In this document: in pieces, positions 1-10,131 of the stretch
Position numbering within the stretch: position 1 is the first letter of the stretch
Layout of the letters: every line of letters begins with the position of its first letter
DNA from: Corallochytrium limacisporum
Lineage: Eukaryota > Opisthokonta
Assembly: GCA_002811645.1 (NCBI GenBank)
Contig: PDIP01000163.1
Span: 1-34,735, forward strand
Length of the DNA: 34,735 nucleotides
Direction: 5' to 3'
Position numbers and translations under genes: made by a program
Notes under the pieces: generated by a model
What the model was told of the DNA's origin: nothing
What the model saw: only the letters and a program-made list of their open reading frames with translations
The model's database searches: none

Positions 1-693
1 ACCCCTTGCAGCTGGACGGTATATTATTCAAACACCCGCCCCCCCCCGGCGGGGGGGGGGGTGCAATGCTAATGTGAAATATTCCGCTGTCCTTCTATGT
101 TAATTCTAGCGGGCAGACGGGGCCGGCACCCCGATTTCCCTGTGCCGTATCAGTCCATACTAAATAGGCTGAAGCCTGACAATCACGGAGAACAATGGGG
201 CTCTGCGTCGGGGGAAGCGATTTCCAGGAGCAGGCTGTACAATACTAGGTGCGGAGAGGCTCCGCGGCTAGTGGATTGCACTGATTCCTCACCGACTGCT
301 GGGCTCGGCTCCTTTTGGGAACGCCGGTTCGTTGAATCTCTGAGAAAGTTGGTGTCTGTGGCTTCAATTCGTGTCGGACGGGTCTTGTGTTCGGAGGGCC
401 TATCACTCCTACCTTGGCAATTCATAGGAATGCATGTACAAGAGGTACTTGGGTTCCAAAGTTTCCGAAACTGTGCTCTTGACAATAGATCTCGACTACA
501 TTTGATTGTTAGGACGCATTCAGGAGCGACACATAATACCTCCTGCGATTAACAATTGTTGAATTAACAGGTTTTTCGAGACCCCGAAAAGATCGCAACG
601 AAGCTTAACGGTAAACTGGGTGTCCGAGGTAGCATTTATGTGAGTGAAAATGAAGTAGGTTAAAGTTGCTTGACCAACTGACCACATTGCGCA
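1..693. other. Intergenic region upstream of the Rap-GAP gene
   Basis: I recognise no gene here. The left edge carries a near-palindromic homopolymer block, described separately. Open frames of 100-151 codons exist on both strands at 97-552 and 183-485, but neither translation shows a domain, conserved motif or plausible composition. The last 150 bp are more AT-rich and probably hold the promoter and 5' UTR of the gene starting at 694. Confidence 0.5.
35..61. repeat. C-run/G-run palindromic tract
   Basis: Nine C (39-47) are followed by GGC and then eleven G (51-61), giving a self-complementary block able to form a hairpin or quadruplex. It is one of a family of such tracts in the intergenic DNA of this window. 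Confidence 0.85.
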
Positions 694-2526
694 ATGCGTT
701 CGTCGCAGAAGAAAGAGGGAAGGCCCGTCAGGGGCAGTAGCGCTCTAGAGTTGAATGCTCCGGGCTTCGATCCCTTTGCAGACCAGCGAGATATTCTAGG
801 TGCACCTGGCGGCGACAATGAAGAAGAAGCTCGCAAGGCAGGATCCAAGTTGAGCCGTATGTTCCGTTCGACGAGTGCCTTGGAGGGCAGTGGAATTGGT
901 TCCATGCAGAAGTCTAGAGAAAAGGGTAGCACAGGCAGTCTCGGCATTGGATCTCCTGCGTTAGATAGCCCAAGAGGAAAGAATCCTCTCGAGAGACAGC
1001 AGTCAGCACAGTCGTGGAAGAAAACGGGTATCGGTCGACTTTTTAGCAGTTCACATAGTATACACGTGGAAGTGGTTCATGAATCATCGAAAGGTTATCT
1101 CGACATGTATGACGAAGATGAATTTGGAATTGACGTCGATGATTCAGACATGGGTACAGCTACACTAGTACCAGTGCCTGGTTGGCGCCCGATTACTGTG
1201 TGGGAGTCGAAGAAGACTGAAAGAGTTTACGAATTGGGCCGCCCTGTTTTCATGAAACGCTTCTTTGACTGTCGCCATCGCAACTTTTTGGGCGGCACCT
1301 GGAAAGATCCTATGGTGATTTTTTTCACGAGTGAGAATGAACAGCGGCACAACTTTTTGATTTGGAAATTAGATTCTGGGTACTTCATGGACATACACAC
1401 ATCGCCCTTGAAGCTCCGAGATGGTATTGCAAAGGCCCAAGATATTCAGCGAACCTTGTCCTTGCTGAAGATCCCGTCATACATGAAATGCAGACCGGAA
1501 GATTTCTTGGAGATGCCAGAGATCGAGCCATCAGACAGTGACCTCACGTTGCTCAATCTAGAACTTGCCACCTGTCAGCTGTTCAATCCCAAGAAATACA
1601 AGGTGGGAATTCTTTATATCAAAGCTGGGCAGACAACAGAAGACGAGATCCTCGGAAATGTTACTCACTCAAGAGCCTTCCAGGAGTTTCTTGATTTCAT
1701 CGGTGAGCCTATCAAATTGATGAACTTCCATGGATACAATGGTGGTTTGGATACACACACGTTTGGTTCCGGTGAAGTGAGCTACTACACAAAGTACCAG
1801 GACAACGAAATCATGTTCCATGTATCCACTTTATTGCCATGGGATGGTAAGGATATGCAATTTGTAGAGCGAAAGCGTCATATTGGTAACGACATATGTT
1901 TCATTGCCTTTATCGACTCACCGAGGCACTCTGTGAAACCAGACGTGTTGCGATCACAATTCAATCATGTGGTGTGCTCGGTCCGGGTGGAGCACCGCTC
2001 CGGAACCCATACAGAGTACTGTGTGGACTTTCTTGCCCGTGATGAAGTACCAGACTTTGGGCCCAGTTGCTGTCGTCGGTTCTGGCCAAAGACTGATGCA
2101 TTACGTGGTTACCTACTATCCCGCATCATTCGTGCTCAGGCAGCCAGCATGCAAGTAGATGTCTTCGCAAAGTCGATGCGCCGCTTCCGCTGGAACGAAC
2201 TACAGAAGCTTGCAGAAAAATGCGGAATCGAACTGGAGCGAGGACCGAGCTCGAGTGCACCCAAGAGTGCTAGAGGTGAGAGGGGCTCAAAACTAGTCTC
2301 ACGAAGTGAAAAGTTAGAGTCCAAAACAGCAAAAGGCATGGAAAGGAAGTCAGCGAGTCAGAAGGAGCTCGAGGTAAATCAGAGGCGGAGTCGCGAACGG
2401 GCATCGACCACTGGTCAGTCCAGCACAAAGACGGAACGTCCTGGAAAGGAGATGGCTCGCCGCAAGGCGAGCTTCGACAACTCCATTGGGGAATTGAATG
2501 AACAGACTGGCAACATCAGGATCTAG
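694..2526 (+). CDS. Rap/Rheb-type GTPase-activating protein (Rap-GAP domain)
   Basis: 610 aa. The Rap-GAP domain covers about residues 300-480. It begins with the pattern KVGILYIKAGQTTEDEIL and contains the highly conserved block RKRHIGNDI at 393-401. In this family the asparagine of that block, here N399, is the Asn thumb that replaces an arginine finger to drive GTP hydrolysis on Rap-like GTPases. These are all present, so the protein is predicted to be an active GAP. Residues 1-120 are Ser/Gly/Lys-rich and look disordered. Residues 515-605 are basic, Ser-rich and also disordered, with several R-K-x-S type sites. The region 155-260 resembles the divergent dimerisation half that precedes the catalytic domain in Rap1GAP-like proteins (inference). 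No GoLoco, PDZ or PH domain is evident. The frame is intact, starts at the ATG at 694 and ends in TAG. The exact GTPase substrate (Rap, Rheb or Ral-like) cannot be read from the sequence. Confidence 0.9.
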   Translation: MRSSQKKEGRPVRGSSALELNAPGFDPFADQRDILGAPGGDNEEEARKAGSKLSRMFRSTSALEGSGIGSMQKSREKGSTGSLGIGSPALDSPRGKNPLERQQSAQSWKKTGIGRLFSSSHSIHVEVVHESSKGYLDMYDEDEFGIDVDDSDMGTATLVPVPGWRPITVWESKKTERVYELGRPVFMKRFFDCRHRNFLGGTWKDPMVIFFTSENEQRHNFLIWKLDSGYFMDIHTSPLKLRDGIAKAQDIQRTLSLLKIPSYMKCRPEDFLEMPEIEPSDSDLTLLNLELATCQLFNPKKYKVGILYIKAGQTTEDEILGNVTHSRAFQEFLDFIGEPIKLMNFHGYNGGLDTHTFGSGEVSYYTKYQDNEIMFHVSTLLPWDGKDMQFVERKRHIGNDICFIAFIDSPRHSVKPDVLRSQFNHVVCSVRVEHRSGTHTEYCVDFLARDEVPDFGPSCCRRFWPKTDALRGYLLSRIIRAQAASMQVDVFAKSMRRFRWNELQKLAEKCGIELERGPSSSAPKSARGERGSKLVSRSEKLESKTAKGMERKSASQKELEVNQRRSRERASTTGQSSTKTERPGKEMARRKASFDNSIGELNEQTGNIRI

Positions 2527-2761
2527 ACCGGTAGCCAATTTGAATACAAAGCGTTTTAAAATTCATGAGTGAGAGGATGTGTCTATTTGTGTGCTCTAGT
2601 GTGCATCGTGATGGAACCTTATATCGAGCGCCCTGCAACGATGAGCATGCTCAATATTGGGTGCACAAACTTCTTTAAGTACTTTTTTTCCTTTGATACT
2701 GCGGGAATCCGCTGAGAATGCGGTTCAGACGGCCACTACATTTCAGCAGTGTGTGCGGGAA

Positions 2762-3187
2762 TCATCCGACGGTCTGGGGCCTCCTGTCTTCCCAGACTGA
2801 TGGCCGGACACGATGGATCAACCGGTTAGGCTTCTCCTGCTGAGCACTGCTGAAATTCTTACGAATCTCGGACCGGGTTACAAACCTGATCTTGAAACCG
2901 TGGTTGATCAGGCGCTTCTCTGCTCGGGTGAGAGCAACCTTGGTCTTCTTCTTTGGTGCCTCAGTTGTTGAGTGGCTGCGGCGCTTCAGCGTCTTTGATT
3001 CGGTTTTGGCTGGCGCTTTCGGCTTTGGTGAGTCCTGGCAGACATTTGCCTCCGTGTTCAATGTTGTCTGCTTCAACTGGGTCCTGTCGGGCCTACCAGT
3101 GTTCTCAATGCTTGCTAACGCGCGGCGTGGAGTGCTCTTGATTGTAGCAACTTCTGCAACATGAACTGTGTTTTGGGTCCCTGACAT
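2762..3187 (-). CDS. Small basic nuclear protein with D-box and NLS (candidate APC/C substrate)
   Basis: 141 aa from the first in-frame ATG at 3187; the upstream continuation of the frame has only a GTG. I do not recognise the family. Visible features: TPRRALASIEN at residues 19-29 contains RxxLxxIxN (R21, L24, I27, N29), the extended destruction-box consensus recognised by the anaphase-promoting complex. T19-P20-R21-R22 is a CDK-type site abutting it. PKKKTKV at 78-84 is almost the SV40 large-T nuclear signal, and an SP site lies at 53-54. The middle (50-85) is Lys/Pro/Ser-rich and disordered. The C-terminal 50 residues (ALTRAEKRLINHGFKIRF and on) look more ordered and could be the conserved part. 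It converges on the Rap-GAP gene with about 235 bp between the stops. By logic of features it could be a securin, sororin, PAF15-like or other cell-cycle protein. That is inference, since the D-box is a short motif. Confidence 0.6.
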   Translation of the reverse strand: MSGTQNTVHVAEVATIKSTPRRALASIENTGRPDRTQLKQTTLNTEANVCQDSPKPKAPAKTESKTLKRRSHSTTEAPKKKTKVALTRAEKRLINHGFKIRFVTRSEIRKNFSSAQQEKPNRLIHRVRPSVWEDRRPQTVG

Positions 3188-3996
3188 ATTTAATGCCGAA
3201 TGATGTTGACTAAGATATGAACAGAACTTGATAAAGCGCACACGACTCGCTGGCTGAAGACCGCAAATGATCAGGTATTCCTATCTGCGATCTATAGCTA
3301 CTACTAAGTACAGTCAGATCTCATTCATTTCATCGAAATGTGTGCACTGTCACTGCTGATTTACCTGCACAAGCACCTGTTGTTATGATAATGTCCAGCA
3401 AATCCGACTTCCCTGTCACTAGCACTCGCTTCCAAAAGAAGGTGGTCTCTCTGTTTCATCGACTTCTTCCCTGGTCTGCCCCTGTCCATCCTCCCAATTC
3501 TCACTACCTGCGACGGCCCGTGGATTTCAAAGCCTTCGCTCCACTTTTTGCACGCCCCTGCCCCTGTCTCGCCTCCCCCCCCAACTCCGCTCGACGGCCT
3601 TGGCGCAAAGTAAGGCAAGGAGCGCCCCGCGCATAAATTATTCGTGCCTTTCTTAGCCTTTTCTTTGCATTTTATTTCAGCGGCACGAGCGAGACACATA
3701 ATATCGGGAGCGAAAGACCGAAAAAGGTTTCGCAGACTTTTTTTCTTTGCGTTTTTCTGATCGGGCCCGCCCCTCCCCCCGGTTCGCTCTCTTTTGAAAT
3801 TGTCGCGCCTGGGGTGAAGGGGGAAAGTGAGGTTTGGGGGAAGGCGGGCGGGATTGGTGGAGATGAGCTGCTGGGAGGCGGGTCTCACTTTTTTTTTCGC
3901 CTTTTGATAGAGGTAGTACGGGCGATTCAGGCGAGAGAGTTGTGCCGGGGGCGGGGGCACCAGCAACCAGCGAAGACCAAAATAAACCGCGCGTAG

Positions 3997-4011
3997 CCCC
4001 CCCCCCCGGGG
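3997..4011. repeat. C-run/G-run tract
   Basis: Eleven C (3997-4007) followed directly by four G, in intergenic DNA. Confidence 0.8.
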
Positions 4012-4672
4012 AGAGGGCGGCTCACAGGTCCCATCCGAACGCATTGGGAGAGGCAGCAGCAGCAGCTGTACCTATATATGTAGTCTTTTGTTGCAGGTGA
4101 CCGGGAACACCGGGAAGGGGGGGGGGAGACTATGCGATCCCCCCTCCTTTGTGTCGCTGGGATCTGTGGTTGAGTGTTAGACTGTCACTGCAGCAACAGC
4201 AAGCCAGCACCACTGAAGTATTCCTCTTGAATATGGCTCTTTGTATGGGACAGATCCTTCCCATGCGTATGGTTGCCGTGCTCTTGTTGAGCATGGTGCA
4301 CGGACATGATAGAGCGGCAGTAAAGTTTGGTTGCCACAGACCAAACACGCAGAAATGTATGGGCACGGGATGATTGCTCTGTGCTGGTGTAATGGACATG
4401 TCTGTATGATGGGATGAGGATATGATGGAGGGGCTGGGTTGCCTACACCTTGCGCACTGCTGGGGCGCGCGCTTGAAACGTCTGTGCCAGCAGTCAAAGC
4501 CCAGTAGTGGACTGGGAAGTTGTACGGGAGAGGCAAAGGCAAACGGGAAGCAATTAAATCACGCGACCCCTGCGGGGCAACTAGCGGAGTCAAATAAAAA
4601 CTGAAGAGTTTCATACAAAACAAATACTCGCCTCGCCAGCAATGATGTTTTTTCCTAGGGTGCCCCGCGGTT

Positions 4673-4697
4673 CCCCCCCCCCCGGGGGGGGGCGGGG
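4673..4697. repeat. C-run/G-run palindromic tract
   Basis: Eleven C (4673-4683) followed directly by nine G (4684-4692), then C and four G. It is an almost perfect homopolymer inverted repeat. Confidence 0.85.
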
Positions 4698-6160
4698 CAA
4701 GCCAAGACCGAGAGTTGCCGCAAAGAGGCAACAAAAATGGTACGTCTGTCCCGCACGGTGGCCACCGCGCACTTTTCATTCAAAAATCGTAGTACATTCT
4801 AATGGAAACTCTGCGTCGACAGAAATTTTGCAAAGCAATCCACTGTTCAACACAACTGGGCAGTGTGAGCACCGACCGTGCTGAGGCGCTCGAAATCTGG
4901 CCCATGGCCGGTCCATACTCAACCACCGTCGCCGCTGATTGAGACCGCCCTGGGCCCAGGGTCTGGAACAGACCGCATGTCGCTGTGTGATAGAACGGAG
5001 TCACAATCGCGAGAAGTGCCATACTTTCTCTACAAGAATGTTGTTCGCGCGTAAGGCGGTCTCCACTGATAATTATCTTGTCCTTGTTGCGAAGTCTCTA
5101 GCCCCCGCTCGTCAGTCATTTTCCGCCTTGAAGCCTGCCTTTGTCTGAGCTTGGGACCGCGGATTGCGGCGGGGAGCTTGGGTTTTGAAGAGCGCAGAGT
5201 CACGTTCAAAAACAATCTTTCTACGTATAGTTCAGAGCCGAGTTGCTGTGGATGCTAGGCAGCAGCAAAGCTCATACTTACGCGCTCTTTACGATGATTG
5301 GATGCTCGACGATGCTCCCGGTTTCTGCCCGCGGGTCGCCGGCCTTTTTTCTCTGGGCTCCTCCCCCCGCCAAAATTCACCAAGAATGGTCCGAAGCCAA
5401 AGTCACAGGTCCCACCCCAGTGGAGAAGTACTGCACGGCTGAGCCCGTATTTCGTTGCAAATTTTCTGTCTCCCGCACTTTTCTCTACGGTGGCGGACTT
5501 CCATTTCCCGCGTCCGGGTGTTTACGAATCCCCAGTTTTTTTTGGCAGTACGTTGACTATGCAAATTTGGGCGCGGAAGGAGAGAATTCTAAGTCACCTG
5601 GGAAGTCACCTGGCAAGCCGCTCCCATATTTTTTGATTCGGAAATACGTCTGCAAATTTCTTGAACCCGGAAATTTTGTATGGAGTTGTCTGGGATTGAC
5701 CATGTATATGCATTAATATTACCATACCGGGAAGGAAATACAAAATACTCTGTCCCTAAGCTTTCCGTTTGCCCGTAGGCTTTGCATCCGTTTTGGTTTG
5801 ACAATTCAATTCGTCCAATGCAATATGCAATTGCAGTACTTACGTGTGCCTTTGAACCGAAAAGTGCAATTTGGAGCAAAAGCCGGACTGAAACAACATG
5901 GGCAATCATGTCCAAGGGTGTTTTGTAGTTCTTGGAAACGAGTTTAGACACACAAGACAGAGGATTCACCCACAGGCACAACACAGTGACGAGGGAGAAT
6001 TCAATTGTTTTCCTGGGTTCCCTCAAACCGGTGGGCTGTTTAAGTTTAAATTGGAGACCCCTAATTTAGGGGTCCTTTTTCAGCTGTCACTCGATCGCCT
6101 TTCGAAAACTCGATGGTTGCTCCCCTCTTCTCGCTCTCCCGCGCGCGGGAGATCTTTTTA

Positions 6161-6179
6161 CCCCCCGGGGAGGGGGGGG
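6161..6179. repeat. C-run/G-run palindromic tract
   Basis: Six C, four G, one A and eight G, about 600 bp upstream of the centrin start. Confidence 0.8.
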
Positions 6180-6588
6180 TCTAATTTTTTCGAATATCCT
6201 AGTACGGAGGAAAACAGGCGCATTTCGCCTGGCCAGGACATAGCGAAGGGACTTTGCAATTGCTACGGCTCCGACGTCATTCATAGTCTTGTCGTTTGCC
6301 GCCATCATCAAGGACATGGTTAGGGGTTATCGACAATTGAAAACTGAAACCATCGTTCCATGCTGTTGGCACGGTGGCGTAGTGCGGAAGAGTGGTACGC
6401 TTCACATAGTGGTAAATGTACTGAAGTTGTCCCCACCCAGTACATTCTCTACGGGCACCTACAGAGGAGCGAGGGCTGGGCGCCAAAACTTGCCGGCCGC
6501 CATTCGGTGAGTGTCCGAATCCCGAGAGGGTGGGTTCGTTGGGATCCCCTGGAACCGAATGGTATTCATACACAGAACCGAACTCTTG

Positions 6589-6612
6589 TGTGCGTGTGTG
6601 TGTGTGTGCGTG
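6589..6612. repeat. TG-rich microsatellite
   Basis: Alternating TG with interspersed CG steps, about 170 bp upstream of the centrin start. It is potentially Z-DNA forming. No function can be assigned. Confidence 0.7.
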
Positions 6613-6777
6613 TCTCCGTATGGGTCTGGTGTGCTCCAATGTGAACGGCAAAGTAAGCAAAGAAATTTCATACGATCATCAAACACAGAAAGCCTATTTA
6701 ATTGAACGAGTGCGGCAGTCAAGAAACACCGAAAATCAAGTACTGTAGAAACACACTCTTTTGTGAAGGGGATCAAT

Positions 6778-7266
6778 ATGCCGGACACAATGGCAAGCAT
6801 ACGGCCAAAGAAGCGCCGTCCGGAACTTACCGAGGAACAGAAGAATGAGATCAAGGACGCTTTTGATCTCTTCGATGGTGACAAGGATGGGTATATCGAC
6901 TATCACGAGCTGAAAGTATCTATGCGCGCTCTCGGGTTTGACATGAAGAAGTCGGAACTGCTACGAATTATGAAGGAATACGACCCGAATGACCACGACA
7001 GAATTTCTTTCCAAGATTTCTTTGATGTAGTCAAAGAGAAAGTTTTGAATCGAGACCCTGAGGAGGAAATTCGTCAAGCATTCAAGCTGTTCGACGACGA
7101 CGGTACGGGAAAGATCAGTCTGAAGAACATGCGCCGTGTTGCACGTGAACTCGGAGAAGGTATGAACGACGAGGAACTACAGGCAATGATTGACGAATTC
7201 GATCGTGATGGCGATGGGGAGATAAACTTTGAGGAGTTTTTGGCCATCATGACCTCCGACTATTGA
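6778..7266 (+). CDS. Centrin (Cdc31-type EF-hand protein)
   Basis: 162 aa from the ATG at 6778. There are four EF-hands. Loop 1 ([12 protein letters not shown]) and loop 4 ([12 protein letters not shown]) are canonical. Loop 2 ([12 protein letters not shown]) lacks the central glycine. Loop 3 ([12 protein letters not shown]) ends in Asn instead of Glu, the usual pattern in centrins. The basic N-terminus with [13 protein letters not shown] and the C-terminal SDY-type end, with the block RRVARELGE after loop 3, separate it from calmodulin. Centrins act at centrioles, basal bodies or spindle pole bodies, and also in the TREX-2 mRNA export complex and in XPC-dependent DNA repair. Retention of an intact centrin beside broken ciliary genes therefore does not by itself imply a cilium. 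A second ATG 12 bp downstream (6790) is an alternative start. Confidence 0.95.
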   Translation: MPDTMASIRPKKRRPELTEEQKNEIKDAFDLFDGDKDGYIDYHELKVSMRALGFDMKKSELLRIMKEYDPNDHDRISFQDFFDVVKEKVLNRDPEEEIRQAFKLFDDDGTGKISLKNMRRVARELGEGMNDEELQAMIDEFDRDGDGEINFEEFLAIMTSDY

Positions 7267-7338
7267 ATACATACCCATACCCATGTACATTTGAACCACA
7301 ATGATGCTGTGAACAAGTATTGATATATGGCAGTTAAG

Positions 7339-8517
7339 CTATGATGATGTGGACGGGCCAGCCGTCTCAGTAGGTGACTCCTCAGACCTTGGTGAATCTA
7401 TGGGAGACTGAGCATTGGAATCTTTTCTTGCAACGCAATTTTGCAAGGTGTACTGTGCCTCCCCAGGTGCATCCTTCAGGACAGTTATCGATGACCTCTT
7501 TTTGTCGGTCCAGAGCAGTACAGGAACACGGCACAGGGGACACTGGAGAATGTCGCGCTCATCGTCACGGATAACAATACGATTTGCATCCTCCCAACAT
7601 TCAGTGCACACTGCACGATGCATACATGGGCGGGTAGTTATCTGTGCTGGAGAAACCAGGCAAATGACGCAAGTATCCGTGTCCTCAGGGGCGTTCGGGC
7701 GCTTCATCCGCTTGTGGGAGCGCATGCGCTTATTTAGCTCCGCACGGACCTTTCGATGGGTCTCGAGAAGGACATTGCCGTAATCTTCCAGCTGAAACAT
7801 GGACATTTGTGTGACATCAAGCTTGCGAATGCTAGCTGGTGAGTGCCATACGCCTCGGGAGTCGGCAAGAAGCCTGCGACCAATGCTACGCGGCACAATT
7901 GAAGTAATGAAACTCACAATATTCTCAATAGTCTCAAACACGGCAGCTTCGTAAGTGTCCACCATCCACTGCATCGCCCGTCGCAAGATTGTGGCTTCTT
8001 CATTCGGAAGCATAGTTCCCGTTGTCCAGTACACGAAATCTTGACTGTCAGCCTGGTTCATCGACAGCGTGATGAAGTTGTGCATGAACCGCATCACCAA
8101 GACTGGATACAGAATCCAAGGGGACATAAAGGAGCTGTGCAGAAGAAGGTGCAGTCCATAGTCAACAGGCGCCGCAATAATAGCGACAAGGAACACCAGA
8201 TTATAATGATAGGTGAGTGAGAAGCACAGCGCCCGGGGAACCATGAGCAAGCCCAGGAACGCGGTCGTGATTCCTACAACTTGAACCAAGAAATGCGTAT
8301 GAGTTGCCGGATACTCTGCATTCCATAAAGTGACAGTTTCGTCAATAAGGCCGTCTGATGCCTCACATCCCATATAGTAACAGTAATAGCCTCCCAGAAA
8401 TGTGATTGTGATCAAATCAAAAAGGTTAATGAACAGACCCGAGTTTAGCAACAGAGTGGTCACACCAAACGCCAGCAAGAAGCTGATTCCCGGTCTGCGG
8501 GCTCCCTGCACATCCAT
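7339..8517 (-). CDS. Multi-pass membrane RING-finger protein, probable E3 ubiquitin ligase
   Basis: 392 aa. The N-terminal half has about four hydrophobic segments (roughly 10-47, 72-98, 104-126 and 131-150). A cytosolic region precedes a C-terminal C3HC4 RING: C283, C286, C298, H300, C304, C307, C326, C329. The tight spacing CMHRAVCTEC resembles the RING of the IAP/MUL1/MGRN1 group, in which it recruits E2 enzymes. The last 60 residues are Ser/Pro/Glu-rich and disordered. A membrane-anchored RING suggests ubiquitination at an organelle membrane; ER or mitochondrial outer membrane are guesses. I cannot assign a named orthologue. It converges on centrin with 72 bp between stops. The stop is TAG, which confirms that TAG terminates in this genome. 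Confidence 0.8.
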   Translation of the reverse strand: MDVQGARRPGISFLLAFGVTTLLLNSGLFINLFDLITITFLGGYYCYYMGCEASDGLIDETVTLWNAEYPATHTHFLVQVVGITTAFLGLLMVPRALCFSLTYHYNLVFLVAIIAAPVDYGLHLLLHSSFMSPWILYPVLVMRFMHNFITLSMNQADSQDFVYWTTGTMLPNEEATILRRAMQWMVDTYEAAVFETIENIVSFITSIVPRSIGRRLLADSRGVWHSPASIRKLDVTQMSMFQLEDYGNVLLETHRKVRAELNKRMRSHKRMKRPNAPEDTDTCVICLVSPAQITTRPCMHRAVCTECWEDANRIVIRDDERDILQCPLCRVPVLLWTDKKRSSITVLKDAPGEAQYTLQNCVARKDSNAQSPIDSPRSEESPTETAGPSTSS

Positions 8518-10131
8518 TTTTGGCGTTCTCTAACTACGAGCTTTCAGTCTCGGTGACAACTGTATGATAAATACACTATCCGGTCATTGGTTTCACATTC
8601 GTAAGATCTACCTGCAGAAAACAGCCAGCTAGTAACTATACAATCTCAAGAGGTCCAGATTCCTTCAATCTAAATAGGGCCATTATTATTCACTTGTACC
8701 TTGTTTCGCAATCCCAGACCATACCTGGACGTACAAGAAACCACGTAATATTGACTCGTTCGAGGGCGTTTGTCCGAACAGCGGCACGATGCGATACCCC
8801 GAACGCAGACGAATCGCATACGTGACACTGTTTGGGCCCACACTTGAAATGACTCCGGCTTTAGTGCACCGTTTCAAACCAGGAATTTTGGATTTGGAAC
8901 ACACAGTATTAATAAACCGCAAGTCTAACGAGAAGGGTTGAGAAACTTTTGCCCTTGCTTCCCATACCAACAAGAACGGTCCCGAGAGAATACCTGGGCC
9001 CTCGCCCCCTTCCCCTCCTCACCCCCGGGCGGGGAAGGATGCAAGGAAATCTGCGCACCATCTTCGAACATTGGCAGTGGATCTCAACTAGGACGGCTGC
9101 TGTGAACACCCCTTCCCCGCTTCTACGTTTTCTTCGACGAGATAAAAACTCTTGAACCCATTGCCATAGTAAAACTATGGAAAACTGGTAGTTGGCCGTT
9201 TTGCTGCTTCGGACTCCAGCCGACGGGTCCGCCGGTGTGACCAATCAACAGGCCCCGGTCCTGTCTCGTGGGGTGTGTCAAGACCATTTTCGGAGCAGGT
9301 CCGCCCGCGGGAGCACAGCTTCAAACACGCCCTCATGAGCCACTGGGCTTGAATGTTTTTCAGCATCGCTCATGATGCCTTTAGCATGCCTGCTGTCTAT
9401 GTTTACAGTGATCTCACCTGAAGTAAATGAGCACAGGCAAAGATCACATCGACAATCGTATACCGTGTTATTGGACTAGAAGGCGCATTTATGAATTCCA
9501 ATACTGCTTCGTTAAAATATTGGCTTAGATTGTAAATGAAAAGATCATCTTATGAACTGGCACTTCCCCCCGGGTGTCCGCATAACGAAGACAGGCTCGT
9601 ACACACAGGCTCACCGATTCGGTCCGAATGTGGAAAGTTCCATTTACCCTAATTGCCATATGGCTTTCGATTCGTAATTCGTATTTGAAATCGTACTAGC
9701 AATTCTCGCCCAAACAATAAACTATGGCTATCCGGCGGAATGAACGAGCGGAAAGAAATCACTGTACGGCTTCTCTATAGTGAAAGAATGAGACGAGATT
9801 CTATCTCGAAGGGGAGATCCTCGTTTTTCCTTTGCACGGACTGTGTCACACATCGCAGACCGGCTCCTGACGAAATCAGTACCACATGAACAGACGGTAC
9901 GCGATCTTGACGAGCAGCTTTGGATTTTTATGAGGGACACTGGATGGACTGCCCCGCATGGAATGTTGTAGCAAGATCTTCCCTTGAAATACTGTGCGTG
10001 TCTCAGACCTACGACAGCAACTGAGAGTTGATCTCTACGTATTTCAATCGCAAATGCGTCAGTATAGTTGGCCTTGACGACAACTGACCATACCTTATTG
10101 GTACGTTTGTACTCTATCGGGTTATAGCAAC
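8518..10131. other. 1.6 kb divergent intergenic region
   Basis: Lies between the RING gene (-) and the acyl-CoA dehydrogenase gene (+), so it must hold both promoters. I see no gene, RNA or element. A C/G-rich tract with a CCCCCGGGCGGGG core sits near 9020-9036. Open frames at 8686-8973 and 9728-9940 (both minus) show no recognisable domain. Confidence 0.5.

Larger units (their letters stand above)
3188..6777. other. 3.6 kb intergenic region without recognisable gene
   Basis: Between two divergently oriented genes. It is GC-rich with several poly-C/poly-G tracts (3997-4011, 4117-4126, 4673-4692, 6161-6179), a short CAG run near 4053 and a TG/CG microsatellite near 6589-6612. Open frames up to 227 codons occur (for example 3361-4044 minus), but their translations are low-complexity Pro/Gly/Arg-rich strings generated by the GC tracts and match no family I know. 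I see no tRNA, rRNA or snRNA signature. Confidence 0.5.

Noticed and set aside
97-552. 151-codon open frame on the plus strand at the left end
   Set aside because: It has no recognisable motif and atypical composition, begins on a TTG-like codon rather than a convincing ATG, and has an overlapping antisense frame of similar quality.
3361-4044. 227-codon open frame on the minus strand
   Set aside because: The translation is an irregular Pro/Gly/Arg/Lys-rich string that spans a C11 run, has no domain and no conserved block, and overlaps other random frames. It is best explained by stop-poor GC-rich DNA.
6589-6612. Possible telomere-like or CRISPR-like repeat
   Set aside because: It is a simple TG microsatellite; there are no regular spacers and no TTAGGG-type array anywhere in the window.
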